Shown piece by piece: positions 46,556 to 60,100 of a stretch of 64,000 bases of DNA (positions within the stretch are counted from its first letter, which is position 1; each line of letters begins with the position of its first letter). This stretch comes from Udeniomyces pyricola (lineage: Eukaryota > Basidiomycota > Tremellomycetes > Cystofilobasidiales > Mrakiaceae). The notes beneath the pieces were generated by a model. The model was not told the DNA's origin and did no database searches. It saw nothing but the letters and a program-made list of their open reading frames with translations. The stretch spans positions 1 to 64,000 of the forward strand of contig BCIK01000010.1 of NCBI GenBank assembly GCA_039545295.1, given 5' to 3'. The translations under genes were made by a program, and so were the position numbers.

Positions 46556-47603
46556 TCAAACCTGTATGCCGCCTTCCATCTCCAATTCCTCGAGTTGCTG
46601 TCGGAGCTTCTCCCGCTTGCCCTTGAGCATGGCGAGTTTGCGCTCTTCGGCCGCTGTCGGACGAGATCCGGGTCCCAATCTCGATTTGGAAGGGGCCATG
46701 GCGCCAGGGAAATGCTTAGGCTGCTCGTTGAGAAGTGCGAGCTAGGTAGGAAGATAGGAACGACGAAGCAGTTTCGAAAGTAAGCGAGGCATCCCACCTA
46801 GCCGCGTTTTCCTTCCCCTATCACCAGGGACTGATCTTGTTCCAATCCGAGGTCGGGAGAAGAACAAGAGAAGAAAAAGGCATAACCTCTCACTTTTCTC
46901 TTGAGCGCGACTTCTCTCCTTTCCATGCTGGCCAAACTTTTTTCTGCCCGTGAGAGAAGCTCGTCGATTTGGGGCTCGACTTCTTTGCCTAATCGTTGCT
47001 TGTGGCTTTCGACGAGGGGCTCTGGTACAAAGAGATATCGCTAAACGTAGGTGGCGAGACAGGGAGTGAGGAGGATGTTGATGAGTGATGGGTACGTAGC
47101 GTTTGTACGCATAGATGGAGTCGTCTTCAGTGACAGCAAGAAACACACGCGTTGGTTCTGGAGGACCGTCGAGAGACGCGGCAAGTCCTCGACCCCCGGC
47201 TGGAGCGCGACGATGGAGTCGTTGGCCTGGAGGAACGTGTCGAGGATGAAGAGAAGGGGCGGAGGAAAAGCCGACGATAGAAAGGGCCAGAAGGCCAGAT
47301 GGTATGTTAACATGGATCTGCAAACCATCGAGGATGGCTGGGCGAGCCAGGAGAAAGAATGCCATGTGGACGCGACGCGTCGTGTTTTTCTGCACGCGCC
47401 GGACTGACGTGAGAGACGCAGTTCTCGGTTTCGCGTACGCAGTCGCCGATGAGTTGGAGTAGGAGAGAGGTGGTGGGTGGTTGTTGTTGATGTTGATGAT
47501 GATGCTGCTGGTGTTGATGTTGAGAGTGCGGATGGTAAACACCGGCTGAAGAAGAAGAAGCAGAGGAGGAAGAGCGGTACATGGTTGGTGGTTGTTCGTT
47601 CAT
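46556..47603 (-). CDS. SPC19: DASH complex subunit Spc19
   Basis: The DASH/Dam1 complex is known only in fungi and couples kinetochores to microtubule ends. Four exons fit in phase: 47603-47409, 47226-47149, 47040-46894 and 46741-46556, giving 201 residues. After a His/Gln-rich start the conserved block reads GDCVRETENCVSH, spliced to ANDSIVALQPGVEDLPRLST and VLQNQR, then RYLFVPEPLVESHKQRLGKE. The spacing from CV to the PGVEDLPRL segment equals that of yeast Spc19. The helix EVEPQIDELLSRAEKSLASM and the tail KLAMLKGKREKLRQQLEEL form coiled coils. Choosing the GTCAGT donor at 47408 and the GTGTGT donor at 47148 removes an apparent frameshift in the genomic reading. Confidence 0.85.
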
Positions 47604-48141
47604 TCACGTATGAGGACTGCTACGGGCGACATGCACGCGGTTGCTCAAGGCGCCCAAGTCGATCTGATCAAGAGTCGAGGGCGTGGATGCTTTCTCTTTT
47701 TGCGAGACTGTGCGAGACAGCATAAGGCAGCACAGCAGCCAGCACAGCCGCGTGAGATTTACTGATCATTTCCTCCTTTTCATCATCAATATTCAATATA
47801 TATCATCGCGCCCCTTGCATGGTTGAGTCACAGCTTATATCCTAGGAGGTAGCATGAGCCAACAAGATCCGATCGCAACATGGCAAGACGCGATCAGGCG
47901 TTTGATCATACATATATATATACACATACATATAATATATTAGTATCAGCTGCGGCTTCCCTTTCCTCCCTGCAGACATCAAGGTACGTACGTCTAGCTT
48001 CTAGCTGAGTTGAATCAGTCGTCTCTCAACGTCACCTCCACCGCCTTCTCCCGTCCACCCCCAGCATCCCCCCCTTATCGTCCTCTCATTCATCATCCAC
48101 GCTCCATCGATCCCTACCGTCTGATCATCATCACCATCAAC
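47604..48141. promoter_or_regulatory. Divergent promoter, SPC19 / giant disordered gene
   Basis: This gap between outward-reading genes is AT-rich in the middle, with TATATATATACACATACATATAATATAT-like sequence at 47911-47940 (described, not a single repeat), and C/T-rich just before the rightward start. Regulatory use is inferred from orientation. Confidence 0.45.
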
Positions 48142-51100
48142 ATGGGCCTCTCGAGAGTTCAGCTTGCTGCTGCCCTTATTGGTCAGTCCATGCCCCTCTC
48201 CAGAGCACACCACATCAGTCACCCGCTTACCTTGACATCGCTCAAGCCTTCCCCCACTCTCGGCCTTTCGTCCATTGGCTTCATCACACATACCTTGCTC
48301 ACATCTGCCTACATCTTCATTTCCCTCTCAGAATACGACAATGATGACCCTTACAACGACGAAAGACGCTTCGCCAAGGACTCGGCCATCCTCGGCGCCG
48401 TTGGCGGTCAATCGGACCCTAGAAGGAGCGTTGTGTCTGGTCGTGGGAGCTACGAACCATCCATTCCAGCAAATCACTACCAGGACGACGATGAAGACGA
48501 TGAGGAACGTATGGTCAGTTCAGATCCGGTTCAACTCGTGAGATGAAGCAAGAAGCCACAGATCTAGTCACCAGGGCACGCACCTCGCACACCATGCTGG
48601 ACCTCCTGTCTTCCTTGTATACCCCTAGATATCTCCAAGCCCTGATCTGTGTATCGTACTGACGCTGCCGTGTCACATCTATCTCAACTCCAGGTCGAAC
48701 CCCATCATCATGCGCAGCCACAACCCTCGACCGACTTCCGACGCTCGAGCTCTCCCTTCCTGGCCGAGATCCCATCTACGTTCGATTCTAAGCGACATTC
48801 CACATCTTCGATCCATCAGCCGCGGCCTCTATCCTCGCTGTTGAGCCCAAGACTCACCAAAGAGCCAACTCCAGAGCCCCAGACAGTCCCCCTTGCTCGT
48901 CCAACTCCTCAGAGAATCTCGCACAATTCCCACAAGAGCATCGCCGCCTCGCTTATCGATCCCTCTTCCTCCATTGACCTTCTCGCCGGTCCATCTACAC
49001 GGGAAACAGCTCCGGAGCCATCGTCTGTATCGTCCATGTTGATCTCATCTCCCTCGTCCGAGCTCCCCTCGGCTCCGCCCAAGGCCATGATTCCGCCCCG
49101 TCCACACTCGACCCAACCCCTAAACTCGTCTCCACTTGCTCTTTCGGGTCAGCTGCCCTCTCGCCCACCTAGTCGTAACCCTTCTCTCGCGGAAGTTGGC
49201 ATCTTCGGAGTCCCCGTATTCCCAGCCGAGATCTCAACCATGGGCTCTCCTCCGGCAAGCGTCAACAAAAAGAGAAGAAGCTCTTTCCTCAACGCGCTCA
49301 ATTTCGGTTCATCCAAGTCCCCTCCACCTCCTGCCGAGTCGGCCTTCGTCGGACCACTCTCGGAAGCGCTTCGACAGTCCATCGCAGCACTTCCAAGGTC
49401 GCTCGGTGGAGATTCTATCACAGCCACGCACCAAGGCCGACGGGCCAGGACAGCGAGCATGGGGGACTGGGAAGGTCTTGTCCTTGCTCACGGCGGCGAG
49501 GCCGAACCCGTTTACGAAGGCAGTATCCGACATTTTGGTCATGGCGGCGGTGAAGCTGGAGGGACGAGCATCTCGAGTCGCAAGAGCAGCTTCATGGCGT
49601 TCCCTACGCAGAGGCCGGCGACTGGAAGCGGCCTCAACCCAGGCTCGTTCCATCACGATATACGACAAGAGCTGCAACGGGAGGCAGAGCAGCGGCAGGC
49701 AGTAGATTACGACGACGACGACGTTATCGAGTTTGAAGGTATCGGAATGACGGGTGGAGCAGGGGCCTCTGATTCTTCCCCGAGCAAGGCGACGACAGCG
49801 CCGCTGCCGACCGCGACTGAACCTCACTCGGCAATTGAAACGAGGGCTACTGAGGACACTGTGGATAGTCCCGAGGAAATGTTACTCGAGTTACGTCAGG
49901 ACAGTGTCGACCAGACCAGTTGGGAGAACGTCCCGCGAGCATCAGGACGCGGTGATGACACCACTGCCGACCAGGACCGGCGAGCCTCCATCACCTCATC
50001 ATCCTTCAGCCTCATGACCCGCACTAATAACACTGCTTTCACCAACATCGATCTTCCTCATGCCTCGGCCCCTCAGTCCACTGCGGGCGACTACGACGAC
50101 CGAACTGCACCATTCCCCTCTGCGGCTCCTAGACAACAGACCTTTATGTCGACGCCATCCTCAGCAGTTCTGTCTCCTCTTGAGTCTTCCTTCCGACCCT
50201 TATCGGACGAGCCTGATGAGGCCGCAGAGGCCCGCGAACGTCGCGAGGAGGCTGGCAGCCTCTTTGATGCCATCGGACGCGCGACACCCGACCTTCTCAT
50301 CTCGCACCGGGACGGTGAAGACGAAGCCATCAGACGGATGTCATCCAGAGGAAATAAAGATCATGGGACGCGAAGCGAAAGTGACAGTGATGGCGAGGAA
50401 GAGCTCATGATGGAGCAGGAGCGATGGGTCCCTCCCCCATCTCAAGGTCGGGCGTCCAGGTTCGACCCCAAGGTCCAAGCTCGACCGTATTCCATGGCTT
50501 CAATGGGAGGAGGTCGAGCTGAATCTTCTGACCCTCACCCGGTCGATACCCGTCGATTGCCCGGCAAAAAGGCGCAACAAGCCCGCCCAACCTCGCTCGC
50601 TCATTACAATCAGACGCACCGACTCGCGACGACGCCCACGTCGTCCATTCATCTTCCTCCCGTTCTCGTCATGCCAACACCTCTCAGTCCCGCGACGGCT
50701 CGAACGCCCTTTGGCGGCCCGACCATGTCTTCTTCGCATTCTATCAGGTCAGGGTTTATCCCCATCGACTCCAAGCCCCTCCCCTCCTCTGCCGAATCGA
50801 TCCATCATCACCAACCAACCACTTCGCATCTCTTGACACGTCAGGGATCCACCTCCAGATCTTCCTTTATCGCCGCTGCCGCCTCGCTCGACATCCCTGG
50901 GAATCGTCTGACGCTCGCCCAGAAGACCTTCCGTGCGAGTCTGGTCGTCGATGGCAAGCGCGGCCGGGATTTTATGGGCGGTGCACTGGAGGAGGGAGAG
51001 AGAGGCTGGGAGTGGAAAGACGAGGAGGAAGACGTCATGGATGCCGAGGCACGAATTGCTAGGGGAGAGAAAGAGTATCGGGGCCCGGGAGCGCTGTATG

Positions 51101-52843
51101 GGAGGAGTCTGATGGAAGTGCTTGAGGAGAGGAAGGCTGCTCTCAAAGCGAAACAGAGGTCAGTCTTTATCCTCATATGATTGACGATTCGGAACCGCTT
51201 GATCCTCCGTCTACCTCTGCCTGTGATCTAACACCGTATTCCTTTTTACCACGTTCTTGTTCCCCCATGTTCGCTCATATCGGTCACGCAGAACTTTCCA
51301 AGGTGATAATCGACCTGCCATGTTCACTCGATCAAAATCAAACACCTCCTTCAGTACCATCAACAGACCTCAGTCTATCCACGACGCCCGCTTGAACCCC
51401 ACCTTCCCCAAACCCGAGGTCTTCGACGAAAACAACCCAGCTCGTTCAGGAACGCTCCTCAACCCTGGCAGCGGTCCGAGCGCTAGACCGGGAGGGGGCA
51501 TGAATCGGGCGCGGCACTCCGTATTTGGTATCGATAAGCTCTGGGAGAAAGAGACGCGAGAACGGGAAGAGGAGGAACGTATAGAAGCCGAACGTCGTGC
51601 CGCAAAGGACGCTGAAGAGCGAGTCCGGATGGAGGAGGCCGAGCGGAAGCGGTCAGAAAAGGAGAGGCGAAAGGCCGGTAAAAAGGGCAAGAAGGACAGC
51701 AGCGACAAGATGTTGCCGACGTCCGGGACCGCGACGAGCTTTGACACCATTAATCTCCATACGCCGACTTCACCCGATGGTACCGGGCAATCGGGTGCAA
51801 CGGCACAGTCACTGGCGCAGACCTCCCATCTCTCTCCCTCAGGCGGGCTCCAGCTCCCGCCATCTCTGTCCCTGGGTGGCTTTGCATCGTCCAACGAGAT
51901 TGAGCTCCTCGCTCATGGAAGCGGCTCGGAAGCCGATTTCAACCTCGACCATCGTGGAGAAGATCACAGCGGCGATGACTCTGACGGCGATGGCAGCTCG
52001 GCCCACTCCACCAGTTCGAAGCGGCAAGGCGACCGACCGCGACGCCGACGCGGCAAGAAGGGGGGACGCCGAGAGAGCGCTAACGAACGACGTCAATCTG
52101 CTGGTCTTGGATTAGGAGGATGGTTTGCAAGCAGCGATGAAGATGAAGAAGGAGCAGGCGCCAAGAAGCGACGCCAACAACAGCAGCAAGCCAAGCAAGC
52201 CGCCGCTCGGGCACCTCCGGAATCTGATTCAGACGACGAGATTCCTCTTTCTCAGCAATATCCGACGGGCGCCATGTCACTTCGCTCGCGAGCGGCCGCA
52301 AAGGAGGAAGAAGCCGAGAGCTCGGAGGAGGAGCTCCCCCTTTCTGAATTGCTCAAGCTGAAGCGTGCCGCGCGAGGCGAGGAAGGGGAAGGAGGATCGA
52401 CGACCCTTGCTGTCCTGACGCCCCTGCCGACGTCACCCCTAGACACTAAATCCAACGCTGCTCATACTGGAAATGTCGAGGAGGAGGAGGAAGATGACGA
52501 TGTTCCTCTCGGTCTCCGCCGCCAGCCAAAGGATAACGATGATGATGACGTGCCTCTCGGCCTGACGCAAGCCCAACACCTTCAGCAGCTCTACTACCAG
52601 CAACAACAGCAGCAACACCAAGCCGCTCTCATGTTCCAACAGCAACAACAGCAGCAGATGATGATGATGGGAATGGGAGGGCCAATGATGGGTGGTATGG
52701 GAATGGGAGGTCCTATGATGGGCATGGGGGGGATGGGCATGCCAAGAATGGGTGGTGGTGGCGTTCCAGGAGGTATGATGCCTGGTTCAAGACCTGAGGA
52801 CAAGGTTGATCGATGGAGGAGGGACATTTCGACCGAACATTGA
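48142..52843 (+). CDS. Giant low-complexity protein with acidic-x-PLG repeats (unknown function)
   Basis: Four exons fit in phase: 48142-48181, 48332-48513, 48694-51158 and 51292-52843, giving 1,412 residues. It starts MGLSRVQLAAALIGEYDNDD. Most of the chain is Ser/Pro-rich and disordered. Ordered-looking points are SLMEVLEERKAALKAKQRTF, which spans the last intron, and a long charged helix (EEEERIEAERRAAKDAEERV). Near the C-terminus an acidic run plus x-P-L recurs: DDEIPLSQ, EEELPLSEL, DDDVPLGLRR and DDDDVPLGL. The protein ends in Gln-rich tracts and a Met/Gly-rich stretch (GMGGPMMGGMGMGG). I recognise no catalytic domain. Similar long proteins occur in basidiomycetes without known roles. 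The neighbour at 54169-60206 carries the same motif and faces it tail to tail. Confidence 0.82.
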
Positions 52844-54168
52844 ACCAGAAGGTGCTCTCCACTCATGGGCGTTTAGGAAACACTGTCTATTCAAATTCAC
52901 TCTGCTGGCCTTTCATATGTTTTATACTCCTCTTTCGTCTGTAGCTCCGACCACTGCCACTTGGCAATCCTCCCCCTTTCGACTCCCTTTGAGCTTTTCT
53001 AATTCCTCTTTTCTCACGTGTTTATCTGATCACACCCCTAACATATCCATTTGCCCTATTTTTCTCTTGCATTTCCTTTTTTTCCTTCTTTTCTTTTCAG
53101 CTTCGACTCTCTTCCCAACACATCCCACAACTCATCCATGGGTCCCTTCGTCGATTGCACTCTCTACTGCCTGCATGACTGCAGCATATTAGTTCACTTC
53201 ATGCCATCATGCCTCACCCAATCAATCCACTCATGACTCTTCCAAACTCTCTTTGTTCCTGTTCTCTGTTTGCTCCTTCTTTTCTTTCTTTCTTTTTTCT
53301 TGTTGGGAGTCACTCCGGTCGTCTCATCAACCTACTTTCTTGCTCTCAAACTCTGGGTCAGTTTCTTCTTCTTTTTTTTTGGCTCCCTGTACGCACGGAC
53401 GTTCTCTCTTTTCTCTCTGTTCCTCCTTTTTTATATGTCGCCTCTCGCTTTGACCATGAATCTCTCGGACCTTTGCCTCCATATCACATGTCATCTTTCC
53501 ACCCTCACTCTGTCTGGACGTCTTTCATCTCAAGCACATAGGGGGTTCCCATGCCAGCCCTTCAACCCCCCCCCCCCTCTCACCCTTCTTTTGATGATGC
53601 ACGACTGGTAGCCGGTTCTCAAAAGCGTTGATTGACGGACAAAAAAAAGAAAGGGAGAAACGGGTGAGGAATGGCAGGATATTATGCAGATAATCCAGTG
53701 GGGGCCGGGGGGGGGGGGGAGGGATTGGTCCGTGATGATGGATTAAAGCAAAGAACGAAGCGAAAGCAAGGGGGAGCCAAGGCGGCGGATGAAAAAGAAA
53801 TGGATGACCAAAAGAAAAACCCAGCAGGTGACCGAAAAGAAGAAGAATTGAAAGACAATGATTCGTGAATTTGGGGTGTTGTATATGTGGAAGTGAGAGA
53901 AAACCGATGCAATAAGTGAGGAAGAAGCAAAGGAGCGTAAGAGGGTCGAAGGGGGTGAAGGCACAAGGGCATAAGAGAGGATGATGTCCGTTGTGAAGGT
54001 ATTTGGAACCGCAATCTAGGGGAGAAAAGCAAAGATAATATAAATATAAAACAACAATGGGTAGGCAGAATTACAAAGGATGGACGGCACGACAGGCGAC
54101 TAAAAACTGATGAAGAGAAAGGGACACCGCCAGCCATCACCACCCGTTTCACCTCTCTCTTGCCGTCC
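52844..54168. other. Convergent gap with poly-C and poly-G tracts
   Basis: The left two thirds are T/C-rich, typical of a 3' untranslated region of the upstream gene, and the right third is A/G-rich, as expected for that of the gene on the other strand. A run of 12 C (53566-53577) and one of 13 G (53707-53719) lie 129 bases apart. No gene was seen. Confidence 0.65.
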
Positions 54169-57100
54169 TCAACGTTTCCTCATGATCGGACTCCCACCGT
54201 CACCGTTCCCCCTCCACGAACTTGGCGGGGGCATGAGAGGTTCGCTCAATCCCGGGCTCATCTTTGGGCTTTCGGGTCGCCCGCTGGTGTTGGACGCAAA
54301 CGGCGCTGAGGGCGGACTCATCATCATGTTCGACAGGGATGATTTGCGACGAGGACGAGTCGGTCTCGTAGAGGACGACGATGTCAAGTAAGGCGACTGG
54401 TCGGGTGGAGACGAGTGTTGGGAAAGAGGCGATGGGCGAGAATTTGGAGAGAACGAGGTAGAAGAGGGGGAAGATGATAGGGGCGGCGTGAAGTACGATG
54501 AAGAATGAGAAGGGGAATTCGTCGAGACAGATCGGGTCGTCGAGAGTGAAGGACGGTCGTTTCCTTCACCTCCGCGATGTTGCAGGGCGGATGAGCCACT
54601 CGTCGTCATGGTGGCCTGAGCCGAGGCGGATCGCAAGGAGACTCGGGGTGGAGGACGATCATTGTACACAGAAGATGATGATGTCGATTGCTGTCGCAGA
54701 GAGTGATGAGAATTGGCTGGCGACGAAAGATTGTGGAAAGAGACCGATGGCGCCATGCGATGGCCAAAAGGCTGATGTTGGTGCTGCTGTTGTTGGTACT
54801 GTGATTGTTGCTGCTGGTGCGGCTGTTGACCGGCCAGACCAAAGACGCTAGTCCTTCCGGCACCACCTCCGCCATATTCGGATGCACGCGACGAAGCCTG
54901 TCGTGATCGACTGGAGGGTGGACCACCGTACTCGGACCGGGATGCACCCCCTCCCCCTCCATACTCGGATCTTGAGCCCCATGCTCCGCCGGCATCGGAA
55001 CCACCCCACTGAGAGCCACCACCACCACCATATGCTGAAGCGGCATATCCTCCATCAAGACCGGAAAATGCGCCCATCATTCCACCACTGCCGCCGTAGA
55101 CGCTGCCTCCTCCGCCCACACCCATGATAGACCCTGCATCAGACATGCCACCGCCCATGTTGCTGCTCATCTCCCACTGCTCTCCTGCAATTCTAGCGGC
55201 CTCAGCGGCCATGGCGGCTTGGAATTGTTGCTTGGCCATCATCTTTCGACATACGTAAAAAGGATCCCATGGGGATGAAGGCCGGTATCGTCAGTCAGCT
55301 CGATTCTTTATCGCATCTCAAGTTCCTGTATGCGGCTGCTGTCGACTCACCATGGCTTGATAATGAATGGCTGGATCTGCTCCCACTCCTAACCCGCTCA
55401 TCTGCATGGCGGCTACCATCTGCGCTTGCTGCTGTTGCTGAGCCTGCATCTGAGCTTGGAATGCCCAGGCCATGGCGCCGCCCGTTGGGTCGTACGGCGC
55501 TTGATGATGGTGTCCAACAAAGGGGAAGGTCGGGTACGTAGGCATTGGCGGAAAGCCGGCAAGCTGATGAGTTGGGTACGGGTGAGGATTGGTTGAGTCG
55601 GCAAAGGAAGGGTACATGAGCGGTGAAGGGGCGTCGTCTTCGTCCGAATCAAGCGGAGGAGGTCCATTGACGATGTTACCGAGCTATTAAAAAAACAGCC
55701 AAGGTCAGATCATGCACAGATCACGTAAAAAAGTAGTAGCAAAAAAAAAAAAACCAACCTCGATAGCGTTCCTGGCCTCGTTTCTGCGCCTCTCGTTTCT
55801 CCGCTTGGTGACCTCACCCTCGTCAAGATCAGCCTCTCCAGAGCCCTCGGTAAAGTGTCCTTCACCACTACGCATTGAACCGTTACCGCCACCTCCGCCA
55901 TTGCTAGCCAGCATGGGGTTGCTCCTCTTGCGGTCCAACGCCAACCCGGCTCTTCCCCTTTGTCGGTCCGTCTCAAGACTCTCCCTGGGCGTAAGAGGCA
56001 TGCGACCTGAGCTGGATTCGCCCGTGAGACTCGTTTGGCCAGAAACGCCCGAGATAGAGGACGAGGAGGACGGAGAGGCATCCAAGCGGGTCTGATGAAG
56101 GTTTCTCGACGTCAGGGGCGATGGAGCGGTGCGCTGGTGCTGCTGAACAGGAATGCCCGTCGCCGTCGGCGTTAGCTGCCGAAGAACCAAGGTAGGACTG
56201 ATAGCGGGGGCGGACGACTGCGAAGTAGTCGTCGTTGTTCCTGAAGGGTGGTCGAAGACCGTTCGACTCGTGGGGGTGTTGGCCGAATTGGACGAAGTGT
56301 TAGAGGACGACCGCGTCGGACGAGAGCGTACCGTGTTCAAGGGAATAGTCAGCGTCGGTTTCGGAGGAGAAGGCTTCCGGCATGGGATGGGGGACGCCGT
56401 CGACAAGCCGATCGGAGCCTTGGCCGGGAAAGAGCGGTTTATAGCCGTTGTGTCGTTGGATTGGGAAGGTAAGGAGGATTGGACGGCGTCATCGTCAGAG
56501 GAAGACGAAAGCGACTCTTCAGACTCAGATCCCGATGACGAGATATGAGCAGTGCGTTTGCCCTTATTGATGGGAGCGACAACCGGACAAGCAGTCTTTT
56601 GTGCTTGATGCTGATGATGTGGCGATACAGGCCGGGATTGGATGGGTAGGATGAGATGAGCAGAAGAAGAGGGCAAAGGTATAGAGAGGGGCGCTGACGT
56701 TGAAGATGGAAGACCCGCGTTCAAAGAGAGGGCAGCAGGCGACGTAGTGAGGACATTGAGTGCGCCGGCTGATCGAGAAAGCAACACGCCCAGCGGTTGG
56801 TCGTCATCGTCGTCTTCGACTTCAGCAGCGGCTGTGTTTTTGGCAGCTACTCCGACAGTTGTGCTTCCAAGCGCAGGCGTATCCTGACTCAGGGGCAGTG
56901 GCATCACCGGCTTGCTCGGCGAATCTGCAGCTCCGTAGTCATCGCTGTCGTCATCCTCGTCGTTGCCGATCACACCAGGTTTGCCTACCATTGATCTAAG
57001 AGTCTGGATAGGTTTGCTCTGCACCTGGATCCTGGTCTTCTCAATGGCCCCCTCATGGCCAGTCCCAAGCCTCGTCACCATATTTTCACTGTCTCTGCGC

Positions 57101-60100
57101 GCTCCAAATTTGGCCTCGAAGCCGTTAGCCCGGTGAATCTTGGTCGGTGTCAAGCCTCCTCGGTGTTCGTCGATGATGGCCTCGGCATCGCCAACCGAAG
57201 CTCGACGCACCGTCAACCGACGGTCCAGCTTGATCTTGTCGACACCCGGGGGAGGTGAGATGAGAGGCTTGGTCGCGTTCGTAAACACGCTGGAGCGATG
57301 CTGCTGTTGGTTGGAGGGACGGGGAGACGCACTCGACATTGCCGCATTGACATTGGCCGACGGCTTAGTGAGGGCGGGTGAGGGAGCAGCAAAGGAATGG
57401 GAAACCGTTCGAACGCGGGCCTGAGGACGGGGGGCACGACGCCGACGACGCGTAGGGTGGGAGATTAAGTCTTGGGAGGTTGCATCTGAATCGTCCGACT
57501 CTTCCTCGGTGGATGAGTAGTGGCGCCGGACAGGCGGAGGAGGTGGTGGCGGTGGGGCAGGCTTGGGTGCCTTGGCTGCTCGAGCAGCTTCATATCTGGA
57601 AAGAGGTTTGTTAAGGGTCGCAGAGGATTGCACAGGGACGGGTGGAAGATTTGTGGATGTAGGAACTGATGAGTTGATCGCAGAAGATGAGTGGAGGCTC
57701 GACCGGGATGGAGGGCGCTGAGACTGCTCTAGTGTGATTGAGGGACGTCGGTTGGCAAGCGAAACGATTTGAGACTGCGAGGGAGACGAAGCAAGCATGG
57801 GACGGGCTGGTGCAGCAGACGATGAAGCAGAGGCATGGGCAGGAGCGATCTCGGGGGGTGGCACTATAATGGGGCCATTATTTTCTTGATTTGTAGGGAG
57901 GGAAGATGCAGAGGAAGGCAGAGGCGATAGCGTAGCGGGGACAGATGGGGGAGAGGCAACAACGGGGCGAGATATAGCACGAGGAGGTCGAGATGGGGCC
58001 GTAGAGGATGCATGGGGCGGTAAAGTCGAGAGAGAGGGAAGTGGGTCATCTTGGATTTGAGGGAATTGGGCAACAGTCGGCGATGCCATCGGCGAGGAAG
58101 GCTCGATTGGGGAAGAGATGGATCCGCCGTGAGCTCTTTGCCTCGAAGCGACGACAAACCCACGCGATCGACCAGGATGAATGGCGGAGGAGAGACTCGA
58201 GTCTGGAAGAGAAGGCAGAGGGGCACTCGTAGCGATAGGAGAGCGGATGACCTCTACACTCCCTCGCTCATCGTGACCCGACGGCGGACTGGCCATCGCA
58301 TTGACACCGTTGAGTCCAACCTCACTCTTACGTCGTCGGAACGCAGCTACAGGCACCTTTTTGACGACCAGCTCTTCTTCCTCTTCCTCGTCGTCAACGG
58401 CAGTAGAGTTTCTCCAATCGTAGGATGACGTTCGACTCCGGGCGGGAAGTCGGGCATTACTTGGGAGTCCGCCATCCAGGTGGTTGGCAAAGCTTGGCCG
58501 TCGTGGAGGTAGTAGATCCTCAAACTGGGGCGGTGGCGGAGGCGTGGAAACGTGTCGAGCAGAGATAACTTTGAACGAGCTGGCGGGACTCGGTGGCCGA
58601 AGCGGTTCATCGTCATCCTCGTCATCTCGCTGTCGAGGCGGCTGAGCCGGAGATGGATCGGATCTACCCGCATGGTTGCTTGACGAAGAAGAAATGAAGG
58701 GAATTTTGAGCGAGTTGGGTAGAAAATAGGTCGAAGGGCGCGTTGCAGGCGAAGGTCGGGGTTGACGAAGCGATGATGCAAGCGGGGCGGGGGCGTCAGA
58801 CAGCGAAGGAAGCACGATGGAAGAAGCGTCGGTAGCAGAGGTGGTAGCAACTGTCGAAGCAGAGTTATCGGTCACGGTAGTTGAAGATGTGAGCTCAGAC
58901 TTGCTTGAAGCAAAGAACCCTCTGAACCGCTTCTTGCCCCCGCCTCCTGGCTGACCGAGGGGTGGCGTTGAAGCCAAGTCTTCTTGAGGGATGGCGAAGG
59001 TGGCCAGGGGTGGAGAGAGAGTCGCTGAACGACTCGTCGTTCGCCGGTGGACCAGGGGTGGTGGAGGAACTGACGGATCCGCGTCAGACGATGAAAGAGG
59101 AGAGGAAAGAGGTTCGGTCGACAATCTAGGGGCCGCAGTAGGTTGCGCAGACGAGGCAGCATTGGTATCAAAGAGCAGCGAAGACGAGATCAGACGCGAC
59201 GAGGTCCGAGGTGGAGGCTGAGGGGCCTGAATCACGTGGTGGCTTGGTTTCGACAAAGGCGATTCGAGGGCAAAGGACGGGGTAGGGATCGGAGGATGCA
59301 GAGATGGTGTCAGGTTGCTGGGCGGCGGTTTGGATGAGGCAGCAGCTGTATGGGACGCGTCAGAGGGCTTGGGAATGCCCATGTCAACCTTTGGTTTGCT
59401 GAGATCAGGACCTTGGTCCCGTGAGGAAGATGAGGTCAGGAAAGAATTGGTAGCGAGCTTGGTGCGAGTGGTTACTGTTGCGTCCAGGTCGACGGCACTG
59501 TTGCGATCAAGGGACAACATATGATGTTAGCGGTCCGTCATTCCACCAAATCGCTCAAATTCGAGCCACAGCACAATGCCAGGAAACATATCTACCTTGG
59601 GACCCCATCTTCCACAGTCGACACAAGACAAGAGCCATTTTTTGCGGTCTGAAGCATGGGCAACCTCGATCCGAGTGGGGCATCATCGTCGTCATCAACT
59701 CCGATGTTGCGACCTGGGAAAGTGCCGTACGGCGTTGTGTTGTCGAACAAGGCACCAAACTCGGAGGTTGCGTCGGAAGGATGCCGTGGATCGAGATGAG
59801 TATTGCCGATCTGAATCTGGGACTGTCGTCTGAGGTCGATCGGGCTCAAGGCAGGTGGACTGAGCGAAAGGGGGGGCAGGCAGAACGAGAGGTCCGGGCG
59901 GGGCAGAACCGGTGACGAAGGCGCGATGGACTGGGGCGTTTGAGGCCGACTGGAGGGTTGAGGATGATGGTGATTATAGGAAGGCGATACGGGGATTGGG
60001 AGGGACGAGGCTGGAGACGAGGTGTATGAAGGGGTCGAGGCGGATACCGGAAACGTCGGGGAGGGTAACGGCGAGAAGCTAGGGGACGATGACCGGTAGG

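Noticed and set aside
47041..47226. Apparent two-base frameshift in SPC19 after VLQNQR, because another frame reads VFLAVTEDDS
   Set aside because: Treating GTGTGT at 47148 as a donor and joining to 47040 keeps the frame and matches the family better; the other frame is intron.
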